The notes under the pieces are model-generated. The model did no database searches, was not told where the DNA came from, and saw only the letters and a list, made by a program, of their open reading frames with translations. Below, one piece after another: positions 26,134 to 35,485 of a stretch of DNA of 48,354 bases. Origin of the DNA: Methylotenera sp. (GTDB lineage: Bacteria; Pseudomonadota; Gammaproteobacteria; Burkholderiales; Methylophilaceae); contig JAKFVD010000033.1 of the NCBI GenBank assembly GCA_021732365.1, positions 1 through 48,354 on the forward strand. Reading direction: 5' to 3'. A program made the position numbers and the translations under genes. Numbering within the stretch: position 1 is the stretch's first letter; each line of letters begins with the position of its first letter.

Positions 26134-27576
26134 ATGAAAACCCTGCAAAAAATACAGCTCATCAGCATGCTGCTCATTTTTTGTGGGTTAACAGCCAGTT
26201 GCACTAAAGAGAAATACACCGCCAAACCCTTAGACGCAAAGCAAGTTAGCGCCAAAATTCTGAATAAAAGTCTGTCAGATGTTGCGTTTAAAGCCTACTT
26301 AATCAAGCAAGGTTATGCTGTATCTGATTGGCCGATTCAGCAATGGGGTTTAGATGAGCTAACATATGCAGCGCTTTACTTTAACCCTCAGTTAGATGTG
26401 GCCAAAGCACAGTTGGCGTTGGCTAACACGTCTATTACCACTGCTAACCAGCGGCAAAACCCTACTCTAAACGCAACCACTGCGCGTAGCAACCGCGCCA
26501 ATGGTGATATTAGCCCTTGGTCGTATGGTTTAGATGTTGAAATCCCAATTGTGACCAACAATAAGCGTGAAATTCGCGTAGACAAAGCTGAACGCTTGCG
26601 TGATGCCGCGCAACTATCAGTTGCCGAAATTGCTTGGCAATTACGCAGTCAAATCGCCAAAGATTTGATGGCTTATCATGAGAATATTGCTGCCCAGCAG
26701 GCATTAAGTCAGGAGCTAAATACGCATACTAGCATTATTAACATGCTTAAAAAGCGCGTTGAATTGGGCTTGCTGGCTAGTACAGCATTAAATGATGCCA
26801 AGTTGTTGAGTCAAAAAACAGAAATCACATCAAATCTTTTATCTAGCCAGCTCATCGCTATTCGCGGCAATTTGGCAACAAATATAGGGTTAAGTCTTGA
26901 GCAACTGAATACCGTTTCAATTAAACCCATTCAAATCGATGCTGTTTTAAATCAAGAATCCACACTACTTAACACGCCAGAGCAGTTAAAAATATTACAA
27001 CAAAACGCGCTACTTAACCGTTTAGATATACGTCGTAGCTTGGCCAAATATGCCGCCGCAGAAGCCAAGATTAAATTAGAAGTTGCTAAACAAACTCCTG
27101 ATATCGCTTTAACACCAGGCTATATTTTCGAATTTGGCGACCGAATTTGGTCGCTTGGATTTAGTAGCTTAATCAATTTATTGAATAAAAATCCAACCTT
27201 AATTGCAGAAGCGACCAACCTGCGTGAAATTGAAGGTGCTCAATTTGAGGTGTTGCAAAGTAACATTATTGGTGAGTTAAATTTGGCTTATGCAAACTAT
27301 CAATCAAGCTTGCAGCAGATGCATAAAACGCAATCACAGCTCAACTTTCAAGCGAGTCAGCAACAAAGTTTACAAAATCAATTTGATAAAGGACTGATTG
27401 ACCGCTTGGTACTGACACAAAACAAACTGCTCTACTTAGCGTCGGAGCAGCAGCTATTAAGTTTGCAATTTAATTGCTTAAAAGCCGCTATTCATATAGA
27501 AGATTTGATGCAGCGTCCATTATTCGATGCGTCTAAGAATGATGAATTCTATCCGTTACTGGGATTAAAACCATGA
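26134..27576 (+). CDS. TolC-family outer-membrane efflux protein
   Basis: A 480-residue outer-membrane factor. The N-terminal hydrophobic segment ends LTASC (cysteine at about 23), a possible lipobox that would make it a lipoprotein like OprM/CusC, although Thr at -3 is unusual. Two long helical repeats rich in Ala/Gln/Leu with NTSITTANQRQNP and the second-half LRAxx-type coiled coils fit the TolC/OEP fold. It forms the channel of a tripartite efflux system whose adaptor gene starts 4 bp before its stop (27573) and whose RND pump gene follows. Confidence 0.85.
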   Translation: MKTLQKIQLISMLLIFCGLTASCTKEKYTAKPLDAKQVSAKILNKSLSDVAFKAYLIKQGYAVSDWPIQQWGLDELTYAALYFNPQLDVAKAQLALANTSITTANQRQNPTLNATTARSNRANGDISPWSYGLDVEIPIVTNNKREIRVDKAERLRDAAQLSVAEIAWQLRSQIAKDLMAYHENIAAQQALSQELNTHTSIINMLKKRVELGLLASTALNDAKLLSQKTEITSNLLSSQLIAIRGNLATNIGLSLEQLNTVSIKPIQIDAVLNQESTLLNTPEQLKILQQNALLNRLDIRRSLAKYAAAEAKIKLEVAKQTPDIALTPGYIFEFGDRIWSLGFSSLINLLNKNPTLIAEATNLREIEGAQFEVLQSNIIGELNLAYANYQSSLQQMHKTQSQLNFQASQQQSLQNQFDKGLIDRLVLTQNKLLYLASEQQLLSLQFNCLKAAIHIEDLMQRPLFDASKNDEFYPLLGLKP

Positions 27577-28667
27577 ATAAAAAATTTGCCATTATTGTTG
27601 GCTTACAAGCGTTGATTATAGTCACGCTATTTTGGACTTTAATTTTTTATGGTAAAGATGAATACGAAAAATATCGAACTGAGCAAGAAGAAGAAATCGA
27701 AAGCCCAAGCCGAGTCAACGAATTAGAGGGCGTTAATACTATTACCTTACCACTGGATACTCAATTGAATAGTGGTATTCAAACTGCCAAAATTGAGCGG
27801 ACTACCTATCAAGGCGAGATTAAAAGTTTTGGTCATGTAGTATCAATTGACCGCTTAATTGAGGCAAAAGCGCAATATTTAAATCTACAATCCAACATTC
27901 AACTTTCACGTGCAAGCAGCGCACAAAAAATACAACAATATCAAAGACTTAAATCATTAAATGACGATGACAAAAATGTATCTGATTTAGCCGTACAAGA
28001 ATCACTTGCCAACGTGAACACCGATAAAAATAATATATCTGCCACCGAACTACAACTTAAAAATCTGCAAAGAACAGTTGAACTACAGTGGGGCAAAGAG
28101 TTAGCAAAAATTGCTTTTAGCGATAACTTAGCACCGCACTTGTCTGGATTGCTAAATAAAAACAATGTGTTAGTACAAATTAGTTTACCGCTTAATGCCG
28201 TATCGCCACTCAAAAACTCAACTATTAAAATTACCCCACTGACAGAAACATTTAAACCCGTTACGGCTATTTATGTATCTGCAGCTACTGTGAGTGATGC
28301 CAATGGTTTTGGTAACACCTTTTATTACAGCGCACCAGCTGAGTTATTGCGGATTGGTATGCGTGTTAATGTAGAAGTAGACCCTGTTTCTGGCGATGAA
28401 AGTAAAGGCGTCATCATCCCTAGCAATGCCGTAGTTTGGTACGCAGGCAAGCCTTGGGCTTATTTTAAACATGCAACACATAAAAACGCTGATAGCAAAA
28501 GTATAAGCAATGAATTTGTGCGTAAACCGATTTCGACTGATACCGAAATTGACGCAGGCTGGTTCAATCAGGGCATTGATGCGAAAAATGAAGTGGTGAT
28601 TAGCGGTGCGCAATTATTGCTGTCAGAAGAATTTAAGTATTTGATTAAAAACGAAAATGATGATTAA
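27573..28667 (+). CDS. RND efflux periplasmic adaptor (membrane fusion protein)
   Basis: A 364-residue adaptor with an N-terminal signal-anchor (about residues 5-26), a highly acidic stretch (EQEEEIE) and a region that can form a helical hairpin (about 100-165). The C-terminal beta-barrel and membrane-proximal domains contain LRIGMRVNVEV and GVIIPSNAVVWYAGKPWAYF. The shape is that of CusB/CzcB-type adaptors, but no N-terminal Met/His metal-binding motif is seen. It overlaps the outer-membrane gene by 4 bp and lies 40 bp ahead of the pump. Confidence 0.85.
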   Translation: MNKKFAIIVGLQALIIVTLFWTLIFYGKDEYEKYRTEQEEEIESPSRVNELEGVNTITLPLDTQLNSGIQTAKIERTTYQGEIKSFGHVVSIDRLIEAKAQYLNLQSNIQLSRASSAQKIQQYQRLKSLNDDDKNVSDLAVQESLANVNTDKNNISATELQLKNLQRTVELQWGKELAKIAFSDNLAPHLSGLLNKNNVLVQISLPLNAVSPLKNSTIKITPLTETFKPVTAIYVSAATVSDANGFGNTFYYSAPAELLRIGMRVNVEVDPVSGDESKGVIIPSNAVVWYAGKPWAYFKHATHKNADSKSISNEFVRKPISTDTEIDAGWFNQGIDAKNEVVISGAQLLLSEEFKYLIKNENDD

Positions 28668-28707
28668 ACAAAGATGCGGATTAAGCCTGTATGAGAGATA
28701 ACTTGGC

Positions 28708-31700
28708 ATGATGTCGTCAATTGTTCGCTTCTCGATCCGCTTTTATGGCGTCATCATTGGTCTTGCGACTTTGATGGTTTTTTATGGTTTATATAGCCTT
28801 AATCGCGCCAATTTAGATGTGTTTCCTGAGTTTTCCCCTACTCAAATTATCATTCAAACTGAATCACCTGGCTTGTCGGCTGAATTAGTCGAAACCTTGG
28901 TGACGCAACCGATTGAAACTAGCATTGCTGGCACGGTTGGCGTGGCAGATATGCGCTCACAATCCATACCAGGCTTATCGATTGTGACCGTTATTTTTGA
29001 CGAAGCGACGGATATATACAGAAATCGCCAAGTGGTGGCTGAGAGATTAACTACGCTTACCAATCAGATTCCAAAAGGCATTACACCAAATATCACGCCT
29101 CTCACCTCTTCTGCAAGTACGGTTCTAGGTTTTGGGGTGACATCCAAGCAACGTAGCTTGATGGAATTACGCACTATTGTCGACTGGACCATTACACCGC
29201 ATTTACTGGCGATTCCTGGTGTGGCCGATGTCAATGTATTCGGCGGCGAAGTGCGCCAGTTTCAGGTGCAAGTTGACCCTGCCAAACTGGTGCGCTACCA
29301 GCTGAATATCAATGATGTACTCATCGCCACGCAAAAAGCCACTGGCGTTAGCGGCGCTGGCTATATTCAAAACAGTAATCAACGCATTATTGTGAATACC
29401 GAAGGCCAAGCTACAACCGCCGACACTTTAGCTAAAGCGACTTTGCTACATAAAAATGGCCACACCCTTCGTTTGGGGGATATTGGCAATATAGTAGAAG
29501 GCGCAGCGCCATCCATTAGCGCCGCAGCGATTAATCAAGAAACAGGTATTTATCTGTCTGTACAAGGCCAGCTGGGCGCTAATACACATGCGGTAACGCT
29601 TGCAATTGAGGAAGCGATTCAAGAACTCAAACCTACATTGGCTGCAGAAAAAGTGACCTTACATGAAGGTTTATTTAGACCTGCAAACTTTATTGAAACC
29701 GCCATTGATGGGGTACGCACCGATATTCTAATCGGCTCAATTTTAGTCATCACCATTTTATTTTTGTTTTTGTTTAACGTGCGCACGGCGTTTATCTCCG
29801 CTACTGCCATCCCACTTTCTTTACTCACCGCCATTGTCGTCATGCGCTATTTTGATATTGGCCTTAATATTATGGTGCTAGGCGGCTTGGCAATTGCATT
29901 GGGCGAGGTAGTAGATGATGCGATTATTGATACTGAGAATATTTTTAGGCGCCTGCGCGAAAATCGTTTGCTAGCGCAGCCAATACCCATTTATCAAGTG
30001 GTTTATAACGCCTCAATGGAAGTACGTAGCTCTGTAGTTTATGCCACCATTATTGTGGCCTTGGTATTTATGCCACTACTCACCTTAAGCGGCGTGGCAG
30101 GCAAATTATTCGCACCACTTGGCTTTGCCTACATCGCGGCTATTATCGCCTCACTGGTGGTAGCGCTTACCCTAACCCCTGCGCTTTGTTATCTGATGCT
30201 GGGTAATGCCGAATTATCTAGCGAAGATTCACCGATGATTAAGTGGATTAAGCGCGGCTATGTAGGCTTGCTGTACAAAATTGAAAAGCATTACAAACTC
30301 ATTTTATCAATTAGCTTTATTTTTATTGCCATTGGCTTAGGCATTTTGCCTTTATTCAAAAGTCAGTTTATTCCCGCGTTGCATGAAGGCCATTTTATTA
30401 TGCACATGACAGCGGTACCAGGCACTTCTGAAACAGAATCTTTGCGCTTGGGCAAGCAAGTGGCTAAAGTAATTGGCGATATAAAAGGTGTTAAGTCTGT
30501 CACGCAATGGGTAGGACGTGCACAAAACGGTGCCGATACATTTGGCACGCACTACAGTGAATTTGAAATTGAAATCGGTACGCTTTCGGGTGAAGAGCAA
30601 AATCGCATCTTGGCGGATATTCGTGAAGAATTAGCAGGCGATGCAGAAGATTTAGACAAAGATGGCAAAGCCGAAATTGGTTTTGTTGGCGTTAATTTCG
30701 CCATTAATACCTTTTTAACTGAACGTATCGAAGAGACAATTTCAGGTTATGCTGCTTCTACCGTGATTAACATTTACGGTACCGATTTAGACGCGCTAGA
30801 CCGCGATGCGCAGAAAATTGCTGGTTTAGTTTCTAGTATAAAAGGCGCTGAAGATGTCTTAGTACAATCGCCACCAGGCACACCGCAAGCTGTAATTCGC
30901 TTGCGCCCAGATGCTTTGTCGCGCTGGGGTTTGCAGCCTACCGATGTGCTAGATACGATTCGCACCGCTTTTGAAAGCGTGCCGATTGGCCAAGTGTACT
31001 TAGGTAGCCGCGTGGTAGGCTTGAGCGTGGTATTAGAATCTGAAGCGCGCGATGATATTGGTGATATCGGTAATATCCCGCTGTTTAACTCTGATGGCAA
31101 GCTACTGCATTTAAAAGATATCGCCTTTATCAGTCAAGAAAATGGCCGCTCAAAAATTTTACATGCAGGTGCTAAACGCATTCAAACCGTTACAGCAAAC
31201 GTAGAAGGCAGGGATGTTGCGGGTTTTAGTGATGAAATTAAGAAGCGCATTAAAAGTGATGTGAATTTAAGTGCAGGCAATTATTTAGCCTTTACTGGTG
31301 AAGCCGAAGCCAATGCCAAATCACGTGAAGACTTAATTGTGCATTCCTTACTGGCTGGCATAGCCATCTTCTTAATGCTTTATATAGCGTTTGGGCGACT
31401 ACGTAATTTATTACTGACCTTTGCCAACCTGCCCTTTGCTTTGATTGGCGGCGTATTGGCAGCATTATTTACAGGTGGCTGGATATCACTAGGCTCACTA
31501 GTGGGCTTTGTGACGCTGTTTGGCATCACGCTACGCAATAGCATTATGATGGTGTCACACTTTCAACATTTGGTAGACACTGAAAACTGCGTCTGGAATT
31601 TAGAAACCTGTATTCGCGGCGCATCTGAACGCTTGCCATCAGTACTAATGACCGCATTGGTCACAGCACTTGGCTTATTACCTTTAGCTGCTGGCAGCGG

Positions 31701-31839
31701 CCAACCAGGACGTGAAATTGAAGGTCCAATGGCCACCATTATTGTTGGCGGCTTAGTCACTTCTACGATTTTGAATTTATTGATTTTGCCCGCGATTATG
31801 TTGCATTTTGGACGGTTTGAAAAAACCAGAGCGTTTTAA
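28708..31839 (+). CDS. RND efflux pump permease, CusA/CzcA-related
   Basis: A 1043-residue inner-membrane proton antiporter with about 12 helices and two large periplasmic loops. The N-terminus (ANLDVFPEFSPTQIIIQTESPG) and overall plan match the heavy-metal-efflux branch. The TM4 region, however, reads ALGEVVDDAIIDTEN at 397-411 instead of the DFGxxxDGAxxxxEN expected of CzcA; D403 and E410 are kept and the first Asp is lost. A calcium-loop-like DLDKDG occurs at 648-653 in the second periplasmic part. The substrate is uncertain: metal ions or organic compounds. No metal-responsive regulator or CopZ/CusF-type gene is adjacent. Confidence 0.88.
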   Translation: MMSSIVRFSIRFYGVIIGLATLMVFYGLYSLNRANLDVFPEFSPTQIIIQTESPGLSAELVETLVTQPIETSIAGTVGVADMRSQSIPGLSIVTVIFDEATDIYRNRQVVAERLTTLTNQIPKGITPNITPLTSSASTVLGFGVTSKQRSLMELRTIVDWTITPHLLAIPGVADVNVFGGEVRQFQVQVDPAKLVRYQLNINDVLIATQKATGVSGAGYIQNSNQRIIVNTEGQATTADTLAKATLLHKNGHTLRLGDIGNIVEGAAPSISAAAINQETGIYLSVQGQLGANTHAVTLAIEEAIQELKPTLAAEKVTLHEGLFRPANFIETAIDGVRTDILIGSILVITILFLFLFNVRTAFISATAIPLSLLTAIVVMRYFDIGLNIMVLGGLAIALGEVVDDAIIDTENIFRRLRENRLLAQPIPIYQVVYNASMEVRSSVVYATIIVALVFMPLLTLSGVAGKLFAPLGFAYIAAIIASLVVALTLTPALCYLMLGNAELSSEDSPMIKWIKRGYVGLLYKIEKHYKLILSISFIFIAIGLGILPLFKSQFIPALHEGHFIMHMTAVPGTSETESLRLGKQVAKVIGDIKGVKSVTQWVGRAQNGADTFGTHYSEFEIEIGTLSGEEQNRILADIREELAGDAEDLDKDGKAEIGFVGVNFAINTFLTERIEETISGYAASTVINIYGTDLDALDRDAQKIAGLVSSIKGAEDVLVQSPPGTPQAVIRLRPDALSRWGLQPTDVLDTIRTAFESVPIGQVYLGSRVVGLSVVLESEARDDIGDIGNIPLFNSDGKLLHLKDIAFISQENGRSKILHAGAKRIQTVTANVEGRDVAGFSDEIKKRIKSDVNLSAGNYLAFTGEAEANAKSREDLIVHSLLAGIAIFLMLYIAFGRLRNLLLTFANLPFALIGGVLAALFTGGWISLGSLVGFVTLFGITLRNSIMMVSHFQHLVDTENCVWNLETCIRGASERLPSVLMTALVTALGLLPLAAGSGQPGREIEGPMATIIVGGLVTSTILNLLILPAIMLHFGRFEKTRAF

Positions 31840-31858
31840 AAAAACTAAGACTTTTTTA

Positions 31859-32227
31859 TTAATCGTACTTAATGTATTTAAACCTTGCGTCGTCGTTTGG
31901 CGTACCTTCTAACACTCCGCCCTCTTTGGCTGGTTGCCAGCCAATCACCTGCTCAATTTTGGCAGCTAATTCAAAGTCTTTATCGGTAATACCTTTGGCG
32001 TCGTGCGTTTGCAACTTAACAATCACAAACGCATAAGAAACGGTTAAATCAGGATGATGCCATGCGGCCTCTGCCAAGTGACCTACTGTATTCACCACCA
32101 TAAGCGTGGCTTTCCAGCCACTAGTTTTATATTTGCGGCGTATCCAGCCGTTTTCTAAAAACCAGTGTGGCAGCTCGGCTTCTAGCTTTGCTAATACTTC
32201 TGCTTCTGAATAGGCGGTTACTGTCAT
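31859..32227 (-). CDS. Pterin-4a-carbinolamine dehydratase-like protein
   Basis: A 122-residue PCD/DCoH/PhhB-like protein. The catalytic pattern is present: HHP near residues 57-59 and the third His in QTHD near 75. The aromatic residue usual after HHP-x is changed (HHPDLTVSY). ATG at 32227 is used, with AGGA eight bases upstream; GTG at 32230 is possible. No phenylalanine hydroxylase gene is near. Pcd-like genes are known in H4MPT/methanofuran gene clusters of methylotrophs, so a role in methanopterin-type pterin metabolism is likely. It lies 10 bp after the kinase gene. Confidence 0.85.
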   Translation of the reverse strand: MTVTAYSEAEVLAKLEAELPHWFLENGWIRRKYKTSGWKATLMVVNTVGHLAEAAWHHPDLTVSYAFVIVKLQTHDAKGITDKDFELAAKIEQVIGWQPAKEGGVLEGTPNDDARFKYIKYD

Positions 32228-32237
32228 CACTTAATTC

Positions 32238-32900
32238 CTAATGGATGGATGAGGCTACTTTATCCAGCGTCAACTCACTTAAGCCTTCTAAAAAATGTGT
32301 GTAATCGGTTTTATGCAACATCCATTTACCAAATGTTTTGTTCAGCACAAAGTCGCTAAATGCTTCATCAAGCACACCATTTTGTGTCATTAGCTTTAAA
32401 CTTAACTCTGATTTAACACCATTAACAGTACTTGGCTTATCAGATTTAACCAGAATCAAATGCTGCGCATTCAGCTTTTGGGCCAACCATGCCGCAATAC
32501 TGTCAGAAGTCACATCCCAGCTTTGCGGAATACTATCATCAGAAAGCACCATATGACTTGGTAGCCAGACAATGCCACGGTGTTGCCAAGTACGCTCATC
32601 AATTTCTAACTGCGTTCTTGCGGTTGCCAGCAATGGGTTCATATTTGCCAGCAACAGCCCGTATTGGTCCATTGCTAAAACGGCTAAACGATGCGCACAG
32701 GCATCGCTGATTTTAGATAATTTTTGTGCATCGCGCACTGCATCAGCAAATACACCGCCACCGGGCACAATAATGATATTGCCATCGCTAAACTTTGCAA
32801 ATATAGCTAACCAGCGCTCTAGCTCAGGAGAGCCCAAAAGACTGCCACCAATTTTTACAATCCAAATAGGTCGGTCTCGTACATTTTCAAATTGTTCCAT
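32238..32900 (-). CDS. Amino-acid-kinase-fold protein, MfnE-like (methanofuran biosynthesis candidate)
   Basis: A 220-residue member of the aspartate/glutamate/uridylate kinase superfamily. The N-terminal phosphate loop is VKIGGSLLGS (about 15-24), PGGGVFADAVRD follows near 45 and WDVTSDSIAAWLAQKLNA near 130. Archaeal MfnE, of the same fold, phosphorylates 5-(aminomethyl)-3-furanmethanol phosphate in methanofuran synthesis. Homologous kinases occur in methylotroph H4MPT clusters. Adjacent mfnF- and mfnD-like genes support this role, but the substrate is inferred from context. ATG at 32900 has AGGA upstream. Confidence 0.75.
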   Translation of the reverse strand: MEQFENVRDRPIWIVKIGGSLLGSPELERWLAIFAKFSDGNIIIVPGGGVFADAVRDAQKLSKISDACAHRLAVLAMDQYGLLLANMNPLLATARTQLEIDERTWQHRGIVWLPSHMVLSDDSIPQSWDVTSDSIAAWLAQKLNAQHLILVKSDKPSTVNGVKSELSLKLMTQNGVLDEAFSDFVLNKTFGKWMLHKTDYTHFLEGLSELTLDKVASSIH

Positions 32901-33023
32901 GTTTATTCCTAACTGTTATTATTAGTACGTTTAATATAAGTAGGTTTAATTTTATAGCAATTTATAATTAAGTTGCTCTATGCAACCAAGAAATATATCG
33001 TGCGTTAAGGTTTAACTTACACT

Positions 33024-34448
33024 TCATTTATCTCGTAAATTAAAAAAATCCAGCATCGCTTTTAGATTGGATGCTTTATCTAGTGTTTCTTTATACTCTT
33101 TTTCGCCAATAGAGTCTGCCACAATACCGCCGCCCGCATAAAAACTGATTTCAGAGTTAGCAATAACGGCCGTACGAATCGCAATATTGGTGTCCATTTT
33201 TCCATCAAATCCAATATAGCCAATGGCGCCACAATATAGCCCACGCTTATGCGGCTCTAATTCTTCAATAATCTGCATGGCGCGTAGTTTGGGCGCGCCA
33301 GTGATAGAGCCTCCAGGAAAACAACCTTTTAGCAAATCAACCGCAGTGGCAGTTTTGTTAAGCTTGCCCGTTACAATACTCACCAAGTGATGCACATTAG
33401 CAAAGCTTTGCAGCTGAAATAATTGATCTGCCTTAACACTTCCTATCACGCAATTTTTGCCAATATCATTACGCAACAAGTCCACTATCATCACATTCTC
33501 TGCCCTGTCTTTAAGGCTGCCTATTAACTCGTTTGCATAAGCTAAATCTTGCGCTGGATCGGCTGAGCGTGGCCTTGTGCCTTTAATGGGGCGCGTTTCC
33601 ACATGATGGCCATCGGTTTGTAAAAACCGTTCTGGCGAATTAGATAGTATTTGAAAGTTCTCTGAAGCGCTTATTGGCAAATTCATATAGGCCATAAAAG
33701 GCGCAGGGCTAATTTCACGTAATTTTTTATAGGCTTGCCAGCTATCGCCCTGCACTTTTGCTGCAAAACGCTGCGCTAAATTCACTTGGTAGCAATCGCC
33801 AGCGGCAATATAGTTTTTTACTTTTGCAAAAGCTTGTTGATATTGCCGTTCGCTTAAGTTAGATTGAATGGTCGTTAGCACTGCAAACGGTGCTGAATCA
33901 GAAGTTGTATGTGCGAGCTTATCAAACTTTGCACAAAGTGCCTGCCAGTTGGCTTTGGTTGCAGTTGTTAATCCATGCGAAACCAGCGTAGTAAGCTTTT
34001 CGCGATGGTCCACCACAATCGCCCAATCATAAAAGCCCAGCATCATGTCTGGAATATCTGCTGCGGTGACTGCAATATTTGGCAGCTTTTCAATTCTGCG
34101 ACCTAAATCATAAGCAAAATAGCCTAAAGCACCGCCTGCAAAAGGATGCTGCGTTTTGTGCGCTGGATATTGTTGCAATAGTTGATTAACAATAGAAAAC
34201 GGGTCCGCTTCCGATTCGGTTTCAATACCTTGCTGGGTGATCATGGTTTTTGGGCCAGTAGTAACCACAGTGATAAACGGCTCTGCCACCAAAATATCAT
34301 AGCGACCATACTGGCTACCTGCTTTGCCAGTATCAGAATTTAGCAGCTGCCCACTATCCAGCAGCATTGCCCAATCATCGTTTTTGATGCGCTCAAACAG
34401 CAGAGCACTATCGTGATAATAGCTTAATGGGTGCTGCATAATGGTCAT
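33024..34448 (-). CDS. pabB: Aminodeoxychorismate synthase component I (PabB)
   Basis: A 474-residue chorismate-utilising enzyme making 4-amino-4-deoxychorismate on the way to p-aminobenzoate. The PIKGTRPRS motif carries the lysine nucleophile that separates PabB from anthranilate synthase (PIAGT). The C-terminal GCFPGGSITGAPKLRAMQIIEELE and YCGAIGYIGF are typical. pABA is needed for folate and for the RFAP-synthase step of methanopterin synthesis, which explains its place among cofactor genes. It overlaps the mfnF-like gene by 4 bp (ATGA), arguing for coordinated expression with that gene. Confidence 0.92.
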   Translation of the reverse strand: MTIMQHPLSYYHDSALLFERIKNDDWAMLLDSGQLLNSDTGKAGSQYGRYDILVAEPFITVVTTGPKTMITQQGIETESEADPFSIVNQLLQQYPAHKTQHPFAGGALGYFAYDLGRRIEKLPNIAVTAADIPDMMLGFYDWAIVVDHREKLTTLVSHGLTTATKANWQALCAKFDKLAHTTSDSAPFAVLTTIQSNLSERQYQQAFAKVKNYIAAGDCYQVNLAQRFAAKVQGDSWQAYKKLREISPAPFMAYMNLPISASENFQILSNSPERFLQTDGHHVETRPIKGTRPRSADPAQDLAYANELIGSLKDRAENVMIVDLLRNDIGKNCVIGSVKADQLFQLQSFANVHHLVSIVTGKLNKTATAVDLLKGCFPGGSITGAPKLRAMQIIEELEPHKRGLYCGAIGYIGFDGKMDTNIAIRTAVIANSEISFYAGGGIVADSIGEKEYKETLDKASNLKAMLDFFNLRDK

Positions 34449-35485
34449 TGTGGATTAGCCTTTATGCTCAATTGTGCCACGGCATAAGCAGGAAAACAGA
34501 CTTCAAGCCCTTGTGCATTTTGCATAACAGACATTTTGCTAGCTAGTATGGCATTAATCGATACGTAAGCTACTTTTAATTCTTCTGCTAAGGCTTTTAC
34601 TAAAAAACTGCCAGCACCAGCACCAATCAAAGGCAGGTTGGGTTTTAGATGCTTTAAAACAGCGACTTTTAATTGCATTAATTGCGCCGCCCTGCATGAA
34701 AATGCTAGTTGCACCCAAACACCCATCGCTTTGTCTTCAAAGTCACAACCCACCATGCGCGCTAATCTGCGCGCTGATTCTAGCTGACTTTTACCTTGTC
34801 CATCTGCAGTTTCAGCCATATCTGCTGACTCATCCAGTTCGCCAGTCAAGCGATATATATCTGCCGTAGTCGCAAAATACTCGGCCATCACATTAGTTTC
34901 TGCGCCACTTAACACTATTTTTTGTGCTAAAACCATCACAGGCGTGCGAATGACACCTGTATAAACCAAACTATCTTGCTGCAAGCGGCTAGCATCTGAT
35001 AATGCCGCGGATAATACTTTGCCAGACTCAATCGCAATAATATCGCTGGTGGTGCTGCCAATATCCACTAATAGCGCATCAGGACAATAATGCGCAACTA
35101 AACTGGCGCTGGCATGCCAATTGGTTGAGGCAATATAGTCTGTATTTTCTGGAACTTGCGCAATGCTAACAAAACCTTTATTGGCCGCATAAAACTGGCA
35201 CCGCTCACCCAACAACTGGCTGGCGAATTGCGCAATTTCAATCACGCCCTCATGCCGACTTGGGAATAAATCCACTAACTCACCTGTCATCGTAATGGCA
35301 TGCTTAACGTCATGGGGACTTATTTTGAAGGTTGTTAATACAGTATCAATCGCAGCTGACAAGTTATCTAAGCCGCGCCATAAATGGCAGGCCACTTGCA
35401 GCGTGTTCATTAATTCACCGTCCGCACTAAGCAAGGCCGCTTTTAGATGCGCGCCACCAATATCCCATCCAATCAACTTAGACAT
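34445..35485 (-). CDS. MfnF-like ASKHA-fold protein (H4MPT-linked C1 pathway protein)
   Basis: A 346-residue protein of the hydantoinase/oxoprolinase-like ASKHA superfamily, matching the family described as H4MPT-linked C1 transfer pathway protein. Phosphate-1-like GWDIGGAHLKAALL is at about 6-19, and LLVDIGSTTSDIIAI near 138 is phosphate-2-like. In archaea the homologous MfnF joins the furan and the tyramine-glutamate moieties in methanofuran synthesis. It overlaps pabB by 4 bp downstream and the MfnD-like gene by 8 bp upstream. Function by homology and context; the bacterial cofactor carries tyrosine rather than tyramine, so substrate details may differ. Confidence 0.8.
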   Translation of the reverse strand: MSKLIGWDIGGAHLKAALLSADGELMNTLQVACHLWRGLDNLSAAIDTVLTTFKISPHDVKHAITMTGELVDLFPSRHEGVIEIAQFASQLLGERCQFYAANKGFVSIAQVPENTDYIASTNWHASASLVAHYCPDALLVDIGSTTSDIIAIESGKVLSAALSDASRLQQDSLVYTGVIRTPVMVLAQKIVLSGAETNVMAEYFATTADIYRLTGELDESADMAETADGQGKSQLESARRLARMVGCDFEDKAMGVWVQLAFSCRAAQLMQLKVAVLKHLKPNLPLIGAGAGSFLVKALAEELKVAYVSINAILASKMSVMQNAQGLEVCFPAYAVAQLSIKANPQ

